Shown here: piece after piece, positions 1-8,205 of the stretch
Position numbering within the stretch: position 1 is the stretch's first letter
Layout: every line of letters starts with the position of its first letter
Assembly (NCBI GenBank): GCA_017428805.1
Contig: JAFRQC010000051.1
Span: 1 to 43,521, forward strand
Direction of reading: 5' to 3'
Length of the DNA stretch: 43,521 bases
Source of the DNA: Prevotella sp.
Lineage (GTDB): Bacteria > Bacteroidota > Bacteroidia > Bacteroidales > Bacteroidaceae
Translations under genes and position numbers: made by a program
The notes under the pieces: generated by a model
What the model saw: the letters and a program-made list of their open reading frames with translations, nothing else
The model's database searches: none
Told to the model about the DNA's origin: nothing

Positions 1-51
1 AACACAACTCTCCTCATCGGGGAATCTGGAAAAGAAATCTTTGAGCAGCAT
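1..51 (-). CDS. Partial transposase, IS1595/ISXO2-like N-terminus (cut by window edge)
   Basis: Seventeen codons read leftward from an ATG at 49-51 and run off base 1. The peptide MLLKDFFSRFPDEESCV resembles the start of IS1595/ISXO2-family transposases, where an FPxEExC segment precedes the N-terminal zinc ribbon. A TACTTTTG promoter element sits just upstream on the same strand (69-76). Only 17 residues are visible, so the family call rests on one motif. The zinc ribbon, catalytic domain and inverted terminal repeats cannot be checked here. Confidence 0.5.
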   Translation of the reverse strand, partial: MLLKDFFSRFPDEESCV

Positions 52-68
52 ATTTACCGGTTTTGCTG

Positions 69-76
69 CAAAAGTA
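69..76 (-). promoter_or_regulatory. Bacteroidetes -7 promoter element for the edge transposase
   Basis: On the minus strand this reads TACTTTTG, matching the Bacteroidetes consensus TAnnTTTG, 17 nt before the ATG at 51. No clear -33 TTTG was found. Confidence 0.5.
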
Positions 77-218
77 CAGGTTTTATTATGCATTCGGAAG
101 GTATTAACATTCTTTAGTCCTTTTATCACCACACAGAAAGAAATTTTGTTAAGTATAATAATGACTATCAGTATCTTTCTATATATCTGATAATCAACGA
201 CTTATGAAAGATTGGATT

Positions 219-302
219 TTGGACTAAGGAAACTCGGACTTTAGACGGGGGAAAGTTGGACTTTAGTTAGGGTAAACTCCCACTTTAGACCGTCTAAACT
301 CT
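219..302. repeat. ACTTTAG-rich intergenic repeat block, copy A
   Basis: The block contains three ACTTTAG cores (238-244, 260-266, 282-288). It shares a 17-bp exact direct match (232-248) and a 22-bp exact inverted match (258-279) with the block at 24512-24608. It lies downstream of the minus-strand gene ending at 346. The rest of 77-345 shows no gene. The interval is AT-rich with no convincing terminator. Confidence 0.7.
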
Positions 303-345
303 GAGAAAAACGACAGGTAATAATATCTGTAAAGGAATTTAACTG

Positions 346-798
346 TTACATAAACAGCCCTGCGCCATAAATGAGGACGATGTAACGGAAGATTTTGCCC
401 AATGTGATGGCAATAAAGGTGATGACGATGTTCGATCGCATCAGTCCGAGGGCGATGGTAATGGCGCTGCCGAGCACGGGAAGAAAGGCGAAGAAACCCA
501 TCCACGATCCGTGTCCGGCCATAAAACGGTGGGCTTTGTCAAGGTCTTCTTTCTTCACATGGAAGTATTTCTCAATCCATTCCATCTTTCCCATGCGCCC
601 CACGCAGTAGTTTACGATGCTGCCTAAGACATTGCCGACGGTGCCGTAGACCATCAACACCCACGGATCGAGCCCCGTTGCCATCAACCCGATCATCACG
701 GCCTCGCTGGAAAAAGGGAAGAAACTGCCTGCCAGAAAAGCTGCCAACAGCATGCCCCAGTAGCCGTATTGCGTCAGGAAACTGATGATGAAATCCAT
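346..798 (-). CDS. YqaA/DedA-type small membrane protein
   Basis: This 150-residue protein is almost wholly hydrophobic, with about four membrane spans. It has the layout of YqaA-type SNARE-associated (DedA-related) proteins: an N-terminal FLTQYGYWGMLLAAFLAGSF segment, a central GNVLGSIVNYCVGR stretch, and a C-terminal hairpin with FAFLPVLGSAITIALGLMR. The family sits in the inner membrane and is linked to lipid or undecaprenyl-carrier handling, but the exact substrate cannot be read from sequence. The ATG (796-798) lies inside the end of the upstream membrane-protein gene, a 25-bp overlap that implies co-translation. It is the last gene of the minus-strand purD run. Confidence 0.8.
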   Translation of the reverse strand: MDFIISFLTQYGYWGMLLAAFLAGSFFPFSSEAVMIGLMATGLDPWVLMVYGTVGNVLGSIVNYCVGRMGKMEWIEKYFHVKKEDLDKAHRFMAGHGSWMGFFAFLPVLGSAITIALGLMRSNIVITFIAITLGKIFRYIVLIYGAGLFM

Positions 799-1715
799 AA
801 GTTATATGCTGTGAGGGCTATTATGGCCACAGTTATGATGATGAAGATGATGTTGGAAAAACGGGAATTTGTGAGTGCCCAATAGTGGCCTGTCAGCGGG
901 CTGGCGGCGAGGATGAGCATGCGCAGGGCTAGTTCGTTGTGCGGCTGCAGGACCAGGAGCGTCAATGAGAAAAGACCGAGGGTGATGAATCCGTAGTAGA
1001 TCTGGCGGACGCGGATCTTGTCGCGGAAACTGCTGTGTACGAAGTGTATGCTGCCGATAATCATCAGCAGGGTGGAGAAGGCCATGATAAGCTGATAGGA
1101 CAGGGGGATAGAACTGAAACCTATGGGGAATTGAAGGATATCCTGTACGTCAAACAGGCTGATGATTGCATGAAGATCGCCGTTCTTCTGCCACATCAGC
1201 CATCCGATCATAAACCAGTAGGGCGTCGCCAATCCTAACAGCGAGGCGAAGAATGTGCGCCAGGAGAGGGCATAGACGATGATCTTCATCATAATCCACA
1301 GCAAGGGCAGGTAGAAGATGATATTGGCGTCGAGCATGCTGCTGATGCCGAGGAGCAGGAAGGTGTAATAGGCTTTCCCTACGGCTGCCTGATCCTGATA
1401 ACTGTCAAAGAGGAGCATCAGGGCCGCGATGCAGCAGAGTTGTACGAGGCCGCCAGTCCATGAGGGGAACAGGAAGACGGCTGCACACGAGAGGAAGATG
1501 AAGGCAACGGAGACAGAACGGCTGTAGATACGGATCAGCAGGTTCTTGCTGTTGATCCGCATGACCAGTAGCACGGACAGGACAAAGCAGGCGAACTGCA
1601 CCCACCATTGTGCTTGGAACAGTCCTGCCAACAGCCAAATGGCCGTGCCGTATAGCATGGCCAATGGGAGGGTACGACGGCTCTCAGCGGTCTTGTTCTG
1701 AATCCGTTTCTTCAC
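774..1715 (-). CDS. Polytopic membrane protein of unknown function
   Basis: The protein has 313 residues, with a short basic N-terminus (KKRIQNKTAESRR) and then some eight to ten hydrophobic segments. I see no catalytic motif and do not recognise a characterised family. Bacteroidales commonly carry an unnamed membrane protein next to purD. The start is GTG at 1713-1715, 11 nt after the purD stop with an AGG just upstream. The first internal ATG (about residue 20) would remove the basic N-terminus. The 3' end overlaps the YqaA-like gene by 25 bp. Confidence 0.7.
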   Translation of the reverse strand: MKKRIQNKTAESRRTLPLAMLYGTAIWLLAGLFQAQWWVQFACFVLSVLLVMRINSKNLLIRIYSRSVSVAFIFLSCAAVFLFPSWTGGLVQLCCIAALMLLFDSYQDQAAVGKAYYTFLLLGISSMLDANIIFYLPLLWIMMKIIVYALSWRTFFASLLGLATPYWFMIGWLMWQKNGDLHAIISLFDVQDILQFPIGFSSIPLSYQLIMAFSTLLMIIGSIHFVHSSFRDKIRVRQIYYGFITLGLFSLTLLVLQPHNELALRMLILAASPLTGHYWALTNSRFSNIIFIIITVAIIALTAYNLWISSSVS

Positions 1716-1726
1716 TTTCTGCCTTT

Positions 1727-3013
1727 TTACAGGTCTGCGCCGATGTCGCGACGGAAGTATTTGTCGGTGAACAATATCTTCTGAGCCTCCTCGAAAGATT
1801 TCTGCAAGGCCTCAGCCTTATCCTTGCCATAGGAAGAAACCGCAATGACTCGTCCGCCGGCTGTGATAACCTCGCCGTCTTTCAGGGCCGTACCGCTGTG
1901 GAAGACGATAGAACCCTCTACGTCGCTGATGCCGCTGATGGGATAGCCTTTCTTGTAAGCCTGGGGATAACCACCGCTGACGAGCATCACACAGACGGCA
2001 GCACGGGGATCGAACTCGATCGTGCGCTTGTCTAGGTCGCCTGCTGCCACACCTTCAAAGAGATCCACGATGTCACTCTTCAGGCGCAGCATGACGCTCT
2101 CCGTCTCCGGGTCGCCCATACGGCAGTTATATTCAATCACGTAGGGTTCTGGCTCATGGCTTGGTGTGTTGGTGCGGTTGATGAGTCCGAAGAAGATAAA
2201 ACCCTTATAGTCAATGCCTTCGGCAGCAAGGCCCTCTACCGTAGGACGGATAATGCGATCCTCCACCTTCTGCATCCACTCTTTGGTGGCGAAGGGAACA
2301 GGTGTGACGCTGCCCATACCGCCGGTATTCAGACCAGTGTCATGCTCTCCGATGCGCTTGTAGTCCTTGGCTTCAGGGAGAATCTTGTAGTGCTGGCCGT
2401 CGGTGAGGACGAAGACTGAGCACTCGATGCCGCTCATAAATTCCTCAATGACCACCTGTGAAGAAGCATTGCCGAACATGCCGCCCAGCATCTCCTTCAG
2501 TTCTTTCTTGGCCTCGTCGAGGGTGGGGAGGATCAATACGCCCTTACCTGCACAGAGTCCGTCGGCCTTCAATACGTAGGGGGCCTCGAGGGTCTCAAGG
2601 AACTTCAGTCCTTCCTCCAGGTGCTCACCGTCGAAGGTCTGGTAACGGGCGGTGGGGATGTTGTGACGCAGCATGAAGCCCTTGGCGAAGTCCTTGGAGC
2701 CTTCAAGCACGGCGCCGGCCTTCGAGGGGCCGATCACAGGCACATCCTTCGTGCGGGGATCTGCTTTCAGATTGTCGTAGATGCCCTTCACCAATGGGTC
2801 TTCGGGTCCGACAACCACCATACTGATGCCCTTCTCAACCACGAAATCCTTGATGGCGTCGAAGTCGTCGGCCTTTATGGCCACGTTCTCACCACAGTTG
2901 CTGGTTCCGGCATTGCCTGGGGCGATAAAGAGTTTCTCACACTTGCTGCTCTGAGCGATTTTCCATGCTAAGGCGTGCTCACGTCCGCCGCTGCCTAATA
3001 ATAATATTTTCAT
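1727..3013 (-). CDS. purD: Phosphoribosylamine-glycine ligase
   Basis: PurD catalyses ATP-dependent joining of glycine to 5-phosphoribosylamine in cytosolic purine synthesis. The 428 residues match family length. The N-domain opens with [16 protein letters not shown] and has an NAGTSN segment. An ATP-grasp core follows ([11 protein letters not shown] around residue 150, and [12 protein letters not shown] with the metal-binding acidic residues around 290). The C-domain contains [15 protein letters not shown]. The gene is separated from the upstream protease gene by 36 bp filled with a 7-bp tandem repeat, so it probably shares that transcript. No other purine gene lies nearby. Confidence 0.95.
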   Translation of the reverse strand: MKILLLGSGGREHALAWKIAQSSKCEKLFIAPGNAGTSNCGENVAIKADDFDAIKDFVVEKGISMVVVGPEDPLVKGIYDNLKADPRTKDVPVIGPSKAGAVLEGSKDFAKGFMLRHNIPTARYQTFDGEHLEEGLKFLETLEAPYVLKADGLCAGKGVLILPTLDEAKKELKEMLGGMFGNASSQVVIEEFMSGIECSVFVLTDGQHYKILPEAKDYKRIGEHDTGLNTGGMGSVTPVPFATKEWMQKVEDRIIRPTVEGLAAEGIDYKGFIFFGLINRTNTPSHEPEPYVIEYNCRMGDPETESVMLRLKSDIVDLFEGVAAGDLDKRTIEFDPRAAVCVMLVSGGYPQAYKKGYPISGISDVEGSIVFHSGTALKDGEVITAGGRVIAVSSYGKDKAEALQKSFEEAQKILFTDKYFRRDIGADL

Positions 3014-3049
3014 CTTTGAATTTTGAACTTTAAACTTTGAACTTTATGA
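3014..3049 (-). repeat. Heptamer tandem repeat before purD (AAGTTCA unit)
   Basis: On the minus strand, after the protease stop codon and TCATA, there are four 7-bp units (AAGTTCA, AAGTTTA, AAGTTCA, AAATTCA) and then AAG directly before the purD ATG. The same arrangement, including the TCATA lead-in, recurs at 10644-10676 on the plus strand with few differences. Confidence 0.85.
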
Positions 3050-5206
3050 TTACTTTAAGTAGTCTTCGAAGTATTGGGTGATGCGTTCATGGAGATGGAC
3101 GCTGGCATGACCTCTCATGTTGTGCTCCTCACCAGGGTAGGCGAAGAAGTCTGGCTGTGTGCCGGCTTTGATGCAGGCATCGAGGAAGGAGAGACAATGC
3201 TGAGGCACGACGGTGTTGTCGTTGTAGCCTGTGATGATCTGCAGCTTGCCTTTCAAGTCCTTCGCCTTGTCGATGAGACTGGTCTTGGCATAGCCTTCGG
3301 GATTCGTTTCAGGAGTTCCCATATAGCGCTCGCCGTACATCACCTCATACCATTTCCAGTCGATGACAGGACCTCCGGCTACACCCACCTTGAACACATC
3401 GGGATAGTTGGTCATCAGCGAGATGGTCATAAAGCCGCCGAACGACCAGCCATGAACGCCCAGACGCTCCATATCTATATAAGATAAGGTACGCAGGTAT
3501 TCCACACCCTTCATCTGGTCCTGCATCTCGATTTGACCCAGTTGGTGGAAGGTGGCCTGCTCAAAGTCGCGGCCTCTGTACTGGCTGCCACGATTGTCGA
3601 GGATGAAGACGATGTAGCCTTTCTGGGCCATATAGGTCTCCCAACTGCGTGAGGCCCAATGCCAGGAGGCCTGGACATTGTTGGCGTGAGGACCGCCATA
3701 GACATAGATCACCGTCGGATATTTCTTATCGGGATTGAAGTCTGCGGGCTTCACCATTCTGTAATAGAGGTCGGTCACCCCATCCGCAGCCTTGATGCTG
3801 CCGCACTCAAAGATGGGATATTGGTAACCAGCCCAAGGGTCTTCAGCATCCAGTAGGTTCGTGTGACGTGGCGTCTTCTGGTTAATGTCCACAACGTCGA
3901 TGACTCGTGGCCTCGTAGGCGTAGAGAACCTGTCGATCAGGAAGTTGCCAGAAGGAGATAGTTCTGCGTTATGAACACCGTCTACCGTCTCCAGCTGTTT
4001 GATCTCTCCCTTCATGCTGACGCTATAAAACCGGTGGTGCAGGGGATGTTCCTTGTTGGCTTTGAAGATGGCGGTCTTCTGCTTCTTGTTGAAACCCAAA
4101 AGCTCCATGACCACCCATTCGCCTTTGGTGATTTGTTTCAGTTCCTTACCGTTGGCATCGAAGAGGTAAAGGTGGTTGTAGCCGTCTTTCTGACTCTGCA
4201 TGATGAATCTGGTATCATCCCAAGGCAGAAACTGAATGGGATGCAAGGGTTCTACATATTTGTCGCTAGTCTCACGGTATAGTTCTGCAAGTTTTTCACC
4301 CGTTGCGGCATCGTAGGACACCAGTCGGCAGTCGTTCTGGGCTCTGTTCAGTTCGAACATGTAAATGATCTTGCTGTCAGGGCTCCAGGAGATGTTCGTG
4401 AAATAGCGGTCGGTAGGATCGCCAGCCTGCAAATAGACGGTCTTATCGGTCTGTAAATCATAGACACCCACAGTCACCTTATGGCTCGTCATCCCAGCCA
4501 TAGGGTATTTGTCTGGCTCGTACGTAGCCTCTCGGGGGAAAATGTCTACCTGCGGATAGTCTGTCACCATACTCTGGTCCATGCGATAGAATGCCAGGCG
4601 TAGGCCATCGGGACTCCAGAAGGTGCCTTTCTCGATACCGAACTCATTACGGTGTACGGACTGTCCATAGACTATTTCCCGTGAGCCGTCGGTGGAGAGT
4701 TGGTGCTTCTGCCCCTCGGCATCCGCTACGAAGAGCTGATGGTCTTCGACATAGGCTGTAGCCTTGGAAACGGCATTCCAGTCGTTGGCCGTCTGTCCTG
4801 AGATACTGTCCTGCCAGACGATTCTCTTCTCTTTGAAATCCACAAGTATGACAGCATGGCGGTTGCCGACTTGTACGATGGGTTTGTCGGGATAGGGGAA
4901 CACCGCGTGCATCAGGTGACGTACATAACGTTCATCATCGCTATTTGCCCATTCGTTGACTTCTTCAAGTGTGAAGAGGGTTGCTTTCTTGCCAGTCTTT
5001 GCATCGATGGTATAACACTCCTCTACGTCGGTCTGTATCAGTTGGTCTCCCCACCATGTCAGCCACATGTTCTTGGGCTGCATGCTGTGGTAGTTCGTGC
5101 CGCCGAAGTTCAGGTCTTCGAGGGTGAAGAGTTTGTCTTGTGCAGACAGGGAGGTGGAGAGGGCTGCCATCATCAGAAAAGCAAACAAGGACTTAATCTT
5201 TATCAT
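3050..5206 (-). CDS. Dipeptidyl-peptidase IV-family serine protease (S9B), secreted
   Basis: This is an S9B-type prolyl dipeptidyl peptidase of 718 residues. It has a signal peptide (about 1-23, ending SLSAQ), a DPPIV beta-propeller domain in the first two thirds, and a C-terminal alpha/beta-hydrolase. The nucleophile is S588 in GWSFGG, the aspartate is D663 in GYNDNTVVP, and the histidine is H695 in GEEHNM. Location is probably periplasmic or outer-membrane associated, cutting X-Pro dipeptides from oligopeptides. An open frame continues 84 codons upstream, but that stretch is the antisense-like shadow of the RlmL tail. The ATG at 5204-5206 is preceded by a perfect AGGAGG and followed by a signal peptide. 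The gene overlaps the methyltransferase end by 14 bp. Confidence 0.92.
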   Translation of the reverse strand: MIKIKSLFAFLMMAALSTSLSAQDKLFTLEDLNFGGTNYHSMQPKNMWLTWWGDQLIQTDVEECYTIDAKTGKKATLFTLEEVNEWANSDDERYVRHLMHAVFPYPDKPIVQVGNRHAVILVDFKEKRIVWQDSISGQTANDWNAVSKATAYVEDHQLFVADAEGQKHQLSTDGSREIVYGQSVHRNEFGIEKGTFWSPDGLRLAFYRMDQSMVTDYPQVDIFPREATYEPDKYPMAGMTSHKVTVGVYDLQTDKTVYLQAGDPTDRYFTNISWSPDSKIIYMFELNRAQNDCRLVSYDAATGEKLAELYRETSDKYVEPLHPIQFLPWDDTRFIMQSQKDGYNHLYLFDANGKELKQITKGEWVVMELLGFNKKQKTAIFKANKEHPLHHRFYSVSMKGEIKQLETVDGVHNAELSPSGNFLIDRFSTPTRPRVIDVVDINQKTPRHTNLLDAEDPWAGYQYPIFECGSIKAADGVTDLYYRMVKPADFNPDKKYPTVIYVYGGPHANNVQASWHWASRSWETYMAQKGYIVFILDNRGSQYRGRDFEQATFHQLGQIEMQDQMKGVEYLRTLSYIDMERLGVHGWSFGGFMTISLMTNYPDVFKVGVAGGPVIDWKWYEVMYGERYMGTPETNPEGYAKTSLIDKAKDLKGKLQIITGYNDNTVVPQHCLSFLDACIKAGTQPDFFAYPGEEHNMRGHASVHLHERITQYFEDYLK

Positions 5207-6695
5207 CGTCAAACCTCCTGTTCTTTTTGTCAAATCCTTTTCCTCTGCCCGCTCTTGGATTTTTGTCACTCCTGTCGAAACGGTCTTTCCGGTCTCTCCT
5301 GAATTTCTGGTCATCACGGTCCTTGCGGTTATCGTGGTCGTTCTGATCTTCTCGGCTCTTCCGGATATTCCGGTCTTTCCGGATGTTGTGGTCGAGTTCG
5401 TGGCGGTGGAAGGTGAAACTGCGGATGTCGCCTTCCTCATTCTGTTCGGTCTCTTCAAGGCGCTGTTTGAACTCGCGCTCTTTCTTGAAACGGCGTTTCT
5501 GGGCCATCTGCTTTTTCTCTTCGTCAGTCTTCACGATACCACCGTCGTGACGGAAATCTTTCAGTTTTCCGTCGAACATCTGGTATCTGCGGAATTCACA
5601 TTCCAGACTGCCGTTATAGAGGGGGATCTTGATACTGGGTTTCAGGCCGATCTGCTCAAAGCACTCTTCGCGGTAGGAGAGAATCCAGGCATCATTACCT
5701 TTGAACTCATGTTTCAGGCGTTCACCAATCATCTTATAAGTACCCAGAAGGTCGGGCGTGGAGATACGCTCACCATAAGGGGGATTGGTAATCATGATGC
5801 TCTTATTGCCTGGCTGGGTGAAGTCCTTGAAGTCCTGTTGTCGGACGGTGATGTCGTTGGTCAGACCTGCGGCCTTCACGTTGAGGAGGGCCGTATTGAC
5901 GGCTTTGATGTCAACGTCGTAACCGTATATATGGTGCTGGAACTCACGCTCTTGGCTCTCGTCGTTATAGATTTCATCGAACAGGTCTGCATCGAAGTCC
6001 GGCCATTTCTCAAAGGCATATTCTTTGCGGAACAAACCCGGGGCCATGTTCTTGGCGATGAGGGCTGCCTCGATGAGAATGGTACCGGAGCCGCACATGG
6101 GATCGATGAAATCGGTGTCGCCCTTCCAACCCGAGAGCAGGATCATGCCTGCAGCGAGCACCTCATTGAGAGGTGCCTCGACACTCTCCTGACGATAACC
6201 GCGTCGGTGCAAAGACTCACCGCTGGAGTCAAGGCTCAGGGTGCATTGGTCTTCGGCGATGTGCATGTTCAGACGGAGATCGGGGTTCGCCACCGAGATG
6301 TTAGGCCGTTTGCCCGTCTTCTCACGGAACTGGTCGACAATGGCATCCTTCACCTTATAGGAGACAAACTTCGAGTGTCGGAACTCCTCGGAGAATACCA
6401 CTGAGTCGACGGCAAAGGTTTTGTCGTCGTCCAAATAGGTGGTCCAGTCTATTTTCTTGATTTCTTCATAAACATCATCCGCGCTTTGTGCTTTGAAATG
6501 GCGGATGGGTTTCAGGACTCTGATGGCGGTGTGCAACTGGAAGTTGGCACGGTACATCAATTCTTTGTTACCTGTAAACGATACCATTCGTCTACCGATC
6601 TTCACATCATTAGCCCCCAGTTGGGTCAGCTCTTTCGCCAGTACAGGTTCCAGTCCCATAAACGTTTTGGCGATCAATTCGAAATTCTGTTCCAT
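5193..6695 (-). CDS. RlmL-like THUMP-domain 23S rRNA (guanine-N2) methyltransferase
   Basis: This is a SAM-dependent methyltransferase of the RlmL/YcbY/UPF0020 group, predicted to modify a guanine in 23S rRNA. From the ATG at 6695 it has 500 residues: a ferredoxin-like/THUMP region about 45-155, a SAM-binding DPMCGSGT at 198-205, and a catalytic NPPY at 304-307. From about residue 395 the tail is highly charged, low-complexity and rich in Arg, Lys and Asp (RKDR-type repeats), probably an RNA-contacting extension. An in-frame ATG at 6713 adds six residues. I prefer 6695 because family members begin close to FELIAKTF. The gene heads the minus-strand run and has a promoter element at 6749-6756. 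Confidence 0.88.
   Translation of the reverse strand: MEQNFELIAKTFMGLEPVLAKELTQLGANDVKIGRRMVSFTGNKELMYRANFQLHTAIRVLKPIRHFKAQSADDVYEEIKKIDWTTYLDDDKTFAVDSVVFSEEFRHSKFVSYKVKDAIVDQFREKTGKRPNISVANPDLRLNMHIAEDQCTLSLDSSGESLHRRGYRQESVEAPLNEVLAAGMILLSGWKGDTDFIDPMCGSGTILIEAALIAKNMAPGLFRKEYAFEKWPDFDADLFDEIYNDESQEREFQHHIYGYDVDIKAVNTALLNVKAAGLTNDITVRQQDFKDFTQPGNKSIMITNPPYGERISTPDLLGTYKMIGERLKHEFKGNDAWILSYREECFEQIGLKPSIKIPLYNGSLECEFRRYQMFDGKLKDFRHDGGIVKTDEEKKQMAQKRRFKKEREFKQRLEETEQNEEGDIRSFTFHRHELDHNIRKDRNIRKSREDQNDHDNRKDRDDQKFRRDRKDRFDRSDKNPRAGRGKGFDKKNRRFDDDKD
5214..5219 (-). promoter_or_regulatory. Shine-Dalgarno site deciding the protease start
   Basis: AGGAGG on the minus strand lies 7 nt before the ATG at 5206, inside the last codons of the RlmL-like gene (its RRF codons). 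A perfect site is unusual in this lineage. It supports the downstream ATG over the open upstream frame. Confidence 0.75.
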
Positions 6696-6748
6696 TGATA
6701 GTGTTTCTTGCATGCCCGCCTATAACGGACAATGTGGAATTCTGCCTG

Positions 6749-6756
6749 CAAAGTTA
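6749..6756 (-). promoter_or_regulatory. -7 promoter element of the RlmL-like gene
   Basis: On the minus strand this reads TAACTTTG (consensus TAnnTTTG), about 50 nt before the start. The 183-bp gap to the kinase gene is a divergent promoter region. Confidence 0.6.
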
Positions 6757-6861
6757 ATATAAGTTGACCAAAAATACGTGCTTTAGACTGTTAATCAAAT
6801 AAAAATCATGGTATTTTGCTAAAATTCATCATGAAATTATGATGTGTTTCAAATTAATTTC

Positions 6862-6869
6862 GTACTTTT
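6862..6869 (+). promoter_or_regulatory. -7 promoter element of the histidine kinase gene
   Basis: TACTTTTG lies only 9 nt before the ATG at 6879, so the transcript is predicted to be leaderless or nearly so. The G at 6869 also rules out a GTG start at 6870, which would lie against the promoter. Confidence 0.6.
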
Positions 6870-6878
6870 GTGCCCAAT

Positions 6879-8129
6879 ATGATGGTTATGACCAATCTGC
6901 TATTATATACTCATACAGAAAGTACATGGTTGATTGCCCTCGAGTGGGGCGTCGCCATATTGTTCCTGCTTTTCCTGTTCGTCTCGTTATTTGTTCAGCG
7001 ACGGATGGGGAAGCGGTTGAAGGCAGAATTGGAACAACTCGACAAGATCAGAAAGGGAAATGTTGAGTACGACTTCATTCTCAAAGCCATGAAGATCGCT
7101 GTCTGGCGATATGATGCAGAGTCACATTCATTATTATTTGAGAAAGACTATCGTGACGGGCGTAATAACTATGTGCCAGCCATCAATGAGAAATTTCAGG
7201 AAACATTGTCTGTGGTCGCTCCGGCAGATGCAGATCATGTAAACAGGGCTTTCGAAGATATCTGTGAGGGAAGGACTGATTTCTATCATCAGGAATATCA
7301 GGTATTGGATAAGGCCTCTGGTATCAATTACTGGGAAGAAAGTTATGCTACCATCGTTGACCGTGATTCCGAGGGTAAGCCGACAAAGATCGTCGGAACT
7401 TCCCAGCGTATTGATGAGCGTAAAGAACTGATGGCTTCGCTTGTGGCTGCCAGAAATAAGGCTGAGGAGAGTGACCGTCTGAAGACCGCCTTCCTGGCCA
7501 ATATGGGTCATGAAATACGTACTCCGCTGAATGCTATTGTCGGTTTTGCTGACTTGTTGCCAGTCGTACAGACCGAGGAGGAACGTAGTCAACTCATCAC
7601 AGAAATCCAGAACAATAACCAGAAACTGTTACACATTATCGACGGTCTGGTGAGTATGTCAAAGATTGAGGCCGGTGCGAAGAGTCTGCTGATGGCCCGT
7701 GTCGACTTGAACCAGTTGCTCCAGCAGATGGTTGATACTTATCAGCCGACTACCAATGTGCCGATTACGCTCCAGTGTGCTATGGACAAGTTGATGATAG
7801 AGAGTGACCGTGATAAACTGTATGAGATTGTTGACAATCTGATACAGAATGCTGTGAAGTTTACTACTGAGGGCAGTATCCGTACTGGCTATGACCTGAT
7901 AGACGATAATCATGTGCATATCTGGGTGAGTGATACCGGTAAGGGCATTGCTGTGGCTGATCAGCAGCGTATCTTTGAACGCTTCATCAAACTCGACGAG
8001 TATATCCCAGGCACAGGACTTGGACTCTCTGTCGTGAAGTCTCATGTACAGAGCTTGGACGGTAAGATGGGTGTAAAATCTGAGATAGGCAAGGGCTCCA
8101 CTTTCTGGGTAGACCTGCCTTTAGCATAG
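6879..8129 (+). CDS. Membrane-anchored PAS sensor histidine kinase
   Basis: From ATG 6879 the protein has 416 residues. It has one transmembrane helix at about 18-39, a linker coil, a PAS-like sensor at about 70-180, then a complete kinase core. The H-box is GHEIRTPLN with phospho-acceptor H211. The N-box is around VDNLIQNAVKF, the G1 box is DTGKGI, the F-box is FERFIK, and the G2 box is GTGLGL. It should autophosphorylate, but no receiver is fused or adjacent. The nearest receiver-type regulator is at 13673. Further ATGs at 6882 and 6888 are possible starts. The next gene is in the same orientation but has its own putative promoter. Confidence 0.9.
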   Translation: MMVMTNLLLYTHTESTWLIALEWGVAILFLLFLFVSLFVQRRMGKRLKAELEQLDKIRKGNVEYDFILKAMKIAVWRYDAESHSLLFEKDYRDGRNNYVPAINEKFQETLSVVAPADADHVNRAFEDICEGRTDFYHQEYQVLDKASGINYWEESYATIVDRDSEGKPTKIVGTSQRIDERKELMASLVAARNKAEESDRLKTAFLANMGHEIRTPLNAIVGFADLLPVVQTEEERSQLITEIQNNNQKLLHIIDGLVSMSKIEAGAKSLLMARVDLNQLLQQMVDTYQPTTNVPITLQCAMDKLMIESDRDKLYEIVDNLIQNAVKFTTEGSIRTGYDLIDDNHVHIWVSDTGKGIAVADQQRIFERFIKLDEYIPGTGLGLSVVKSHVQSLDGKMGVKSEIGKGSTFWVDLPLA

Positions 8130-8143
8130 TTTTTTTGTTGTTC

Positions 8144-8173
8144 TTGCAACTTTTTTCTTGTCAGGTTCGTCTA
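8144..8173 (+). promoter_or_regulatory. Possible ECF-sigma promoter before the GSGD-repeat lipoprotein
   Basis: TTGCAAC (8144-8150) is followed after 17 nt by CGTCTA (8168-8173). The GCAAC/CGTCTA pair resembles extracytoplasmic-function sigma promoters, and no TAnnTTTG element precedes this gene. No ECF sigma gene is present in the window. Confidence 0.4.
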
Positions 8174-8205
8174 ACAGGCAGAAAGAACATCAAAAAAGAA
8201 GTAAA

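Noticed and set aside
5207..5458. 84-codon N-terminal extension of the protease
   Set aside because: The stretch is Thr/Arg-rich out-of-frame reading of the RlmL tail. The ATG at 5206 has a perfect Shine-Dalgarno and directly precedes the signal peptide.
5097..6404. 435-codon open frame on the plus strand
   Set aside because: It is antisense to the RlmL-like and protease genes. The protein is a Phe/Val-rich mirror of Lys/Asp codons with no family signs.
6870..6878. GTG start for the histidine kinase
   Set aside because: The GTG begins at the base right after the TACTTTTG promoter element and would probably not be transcribed.
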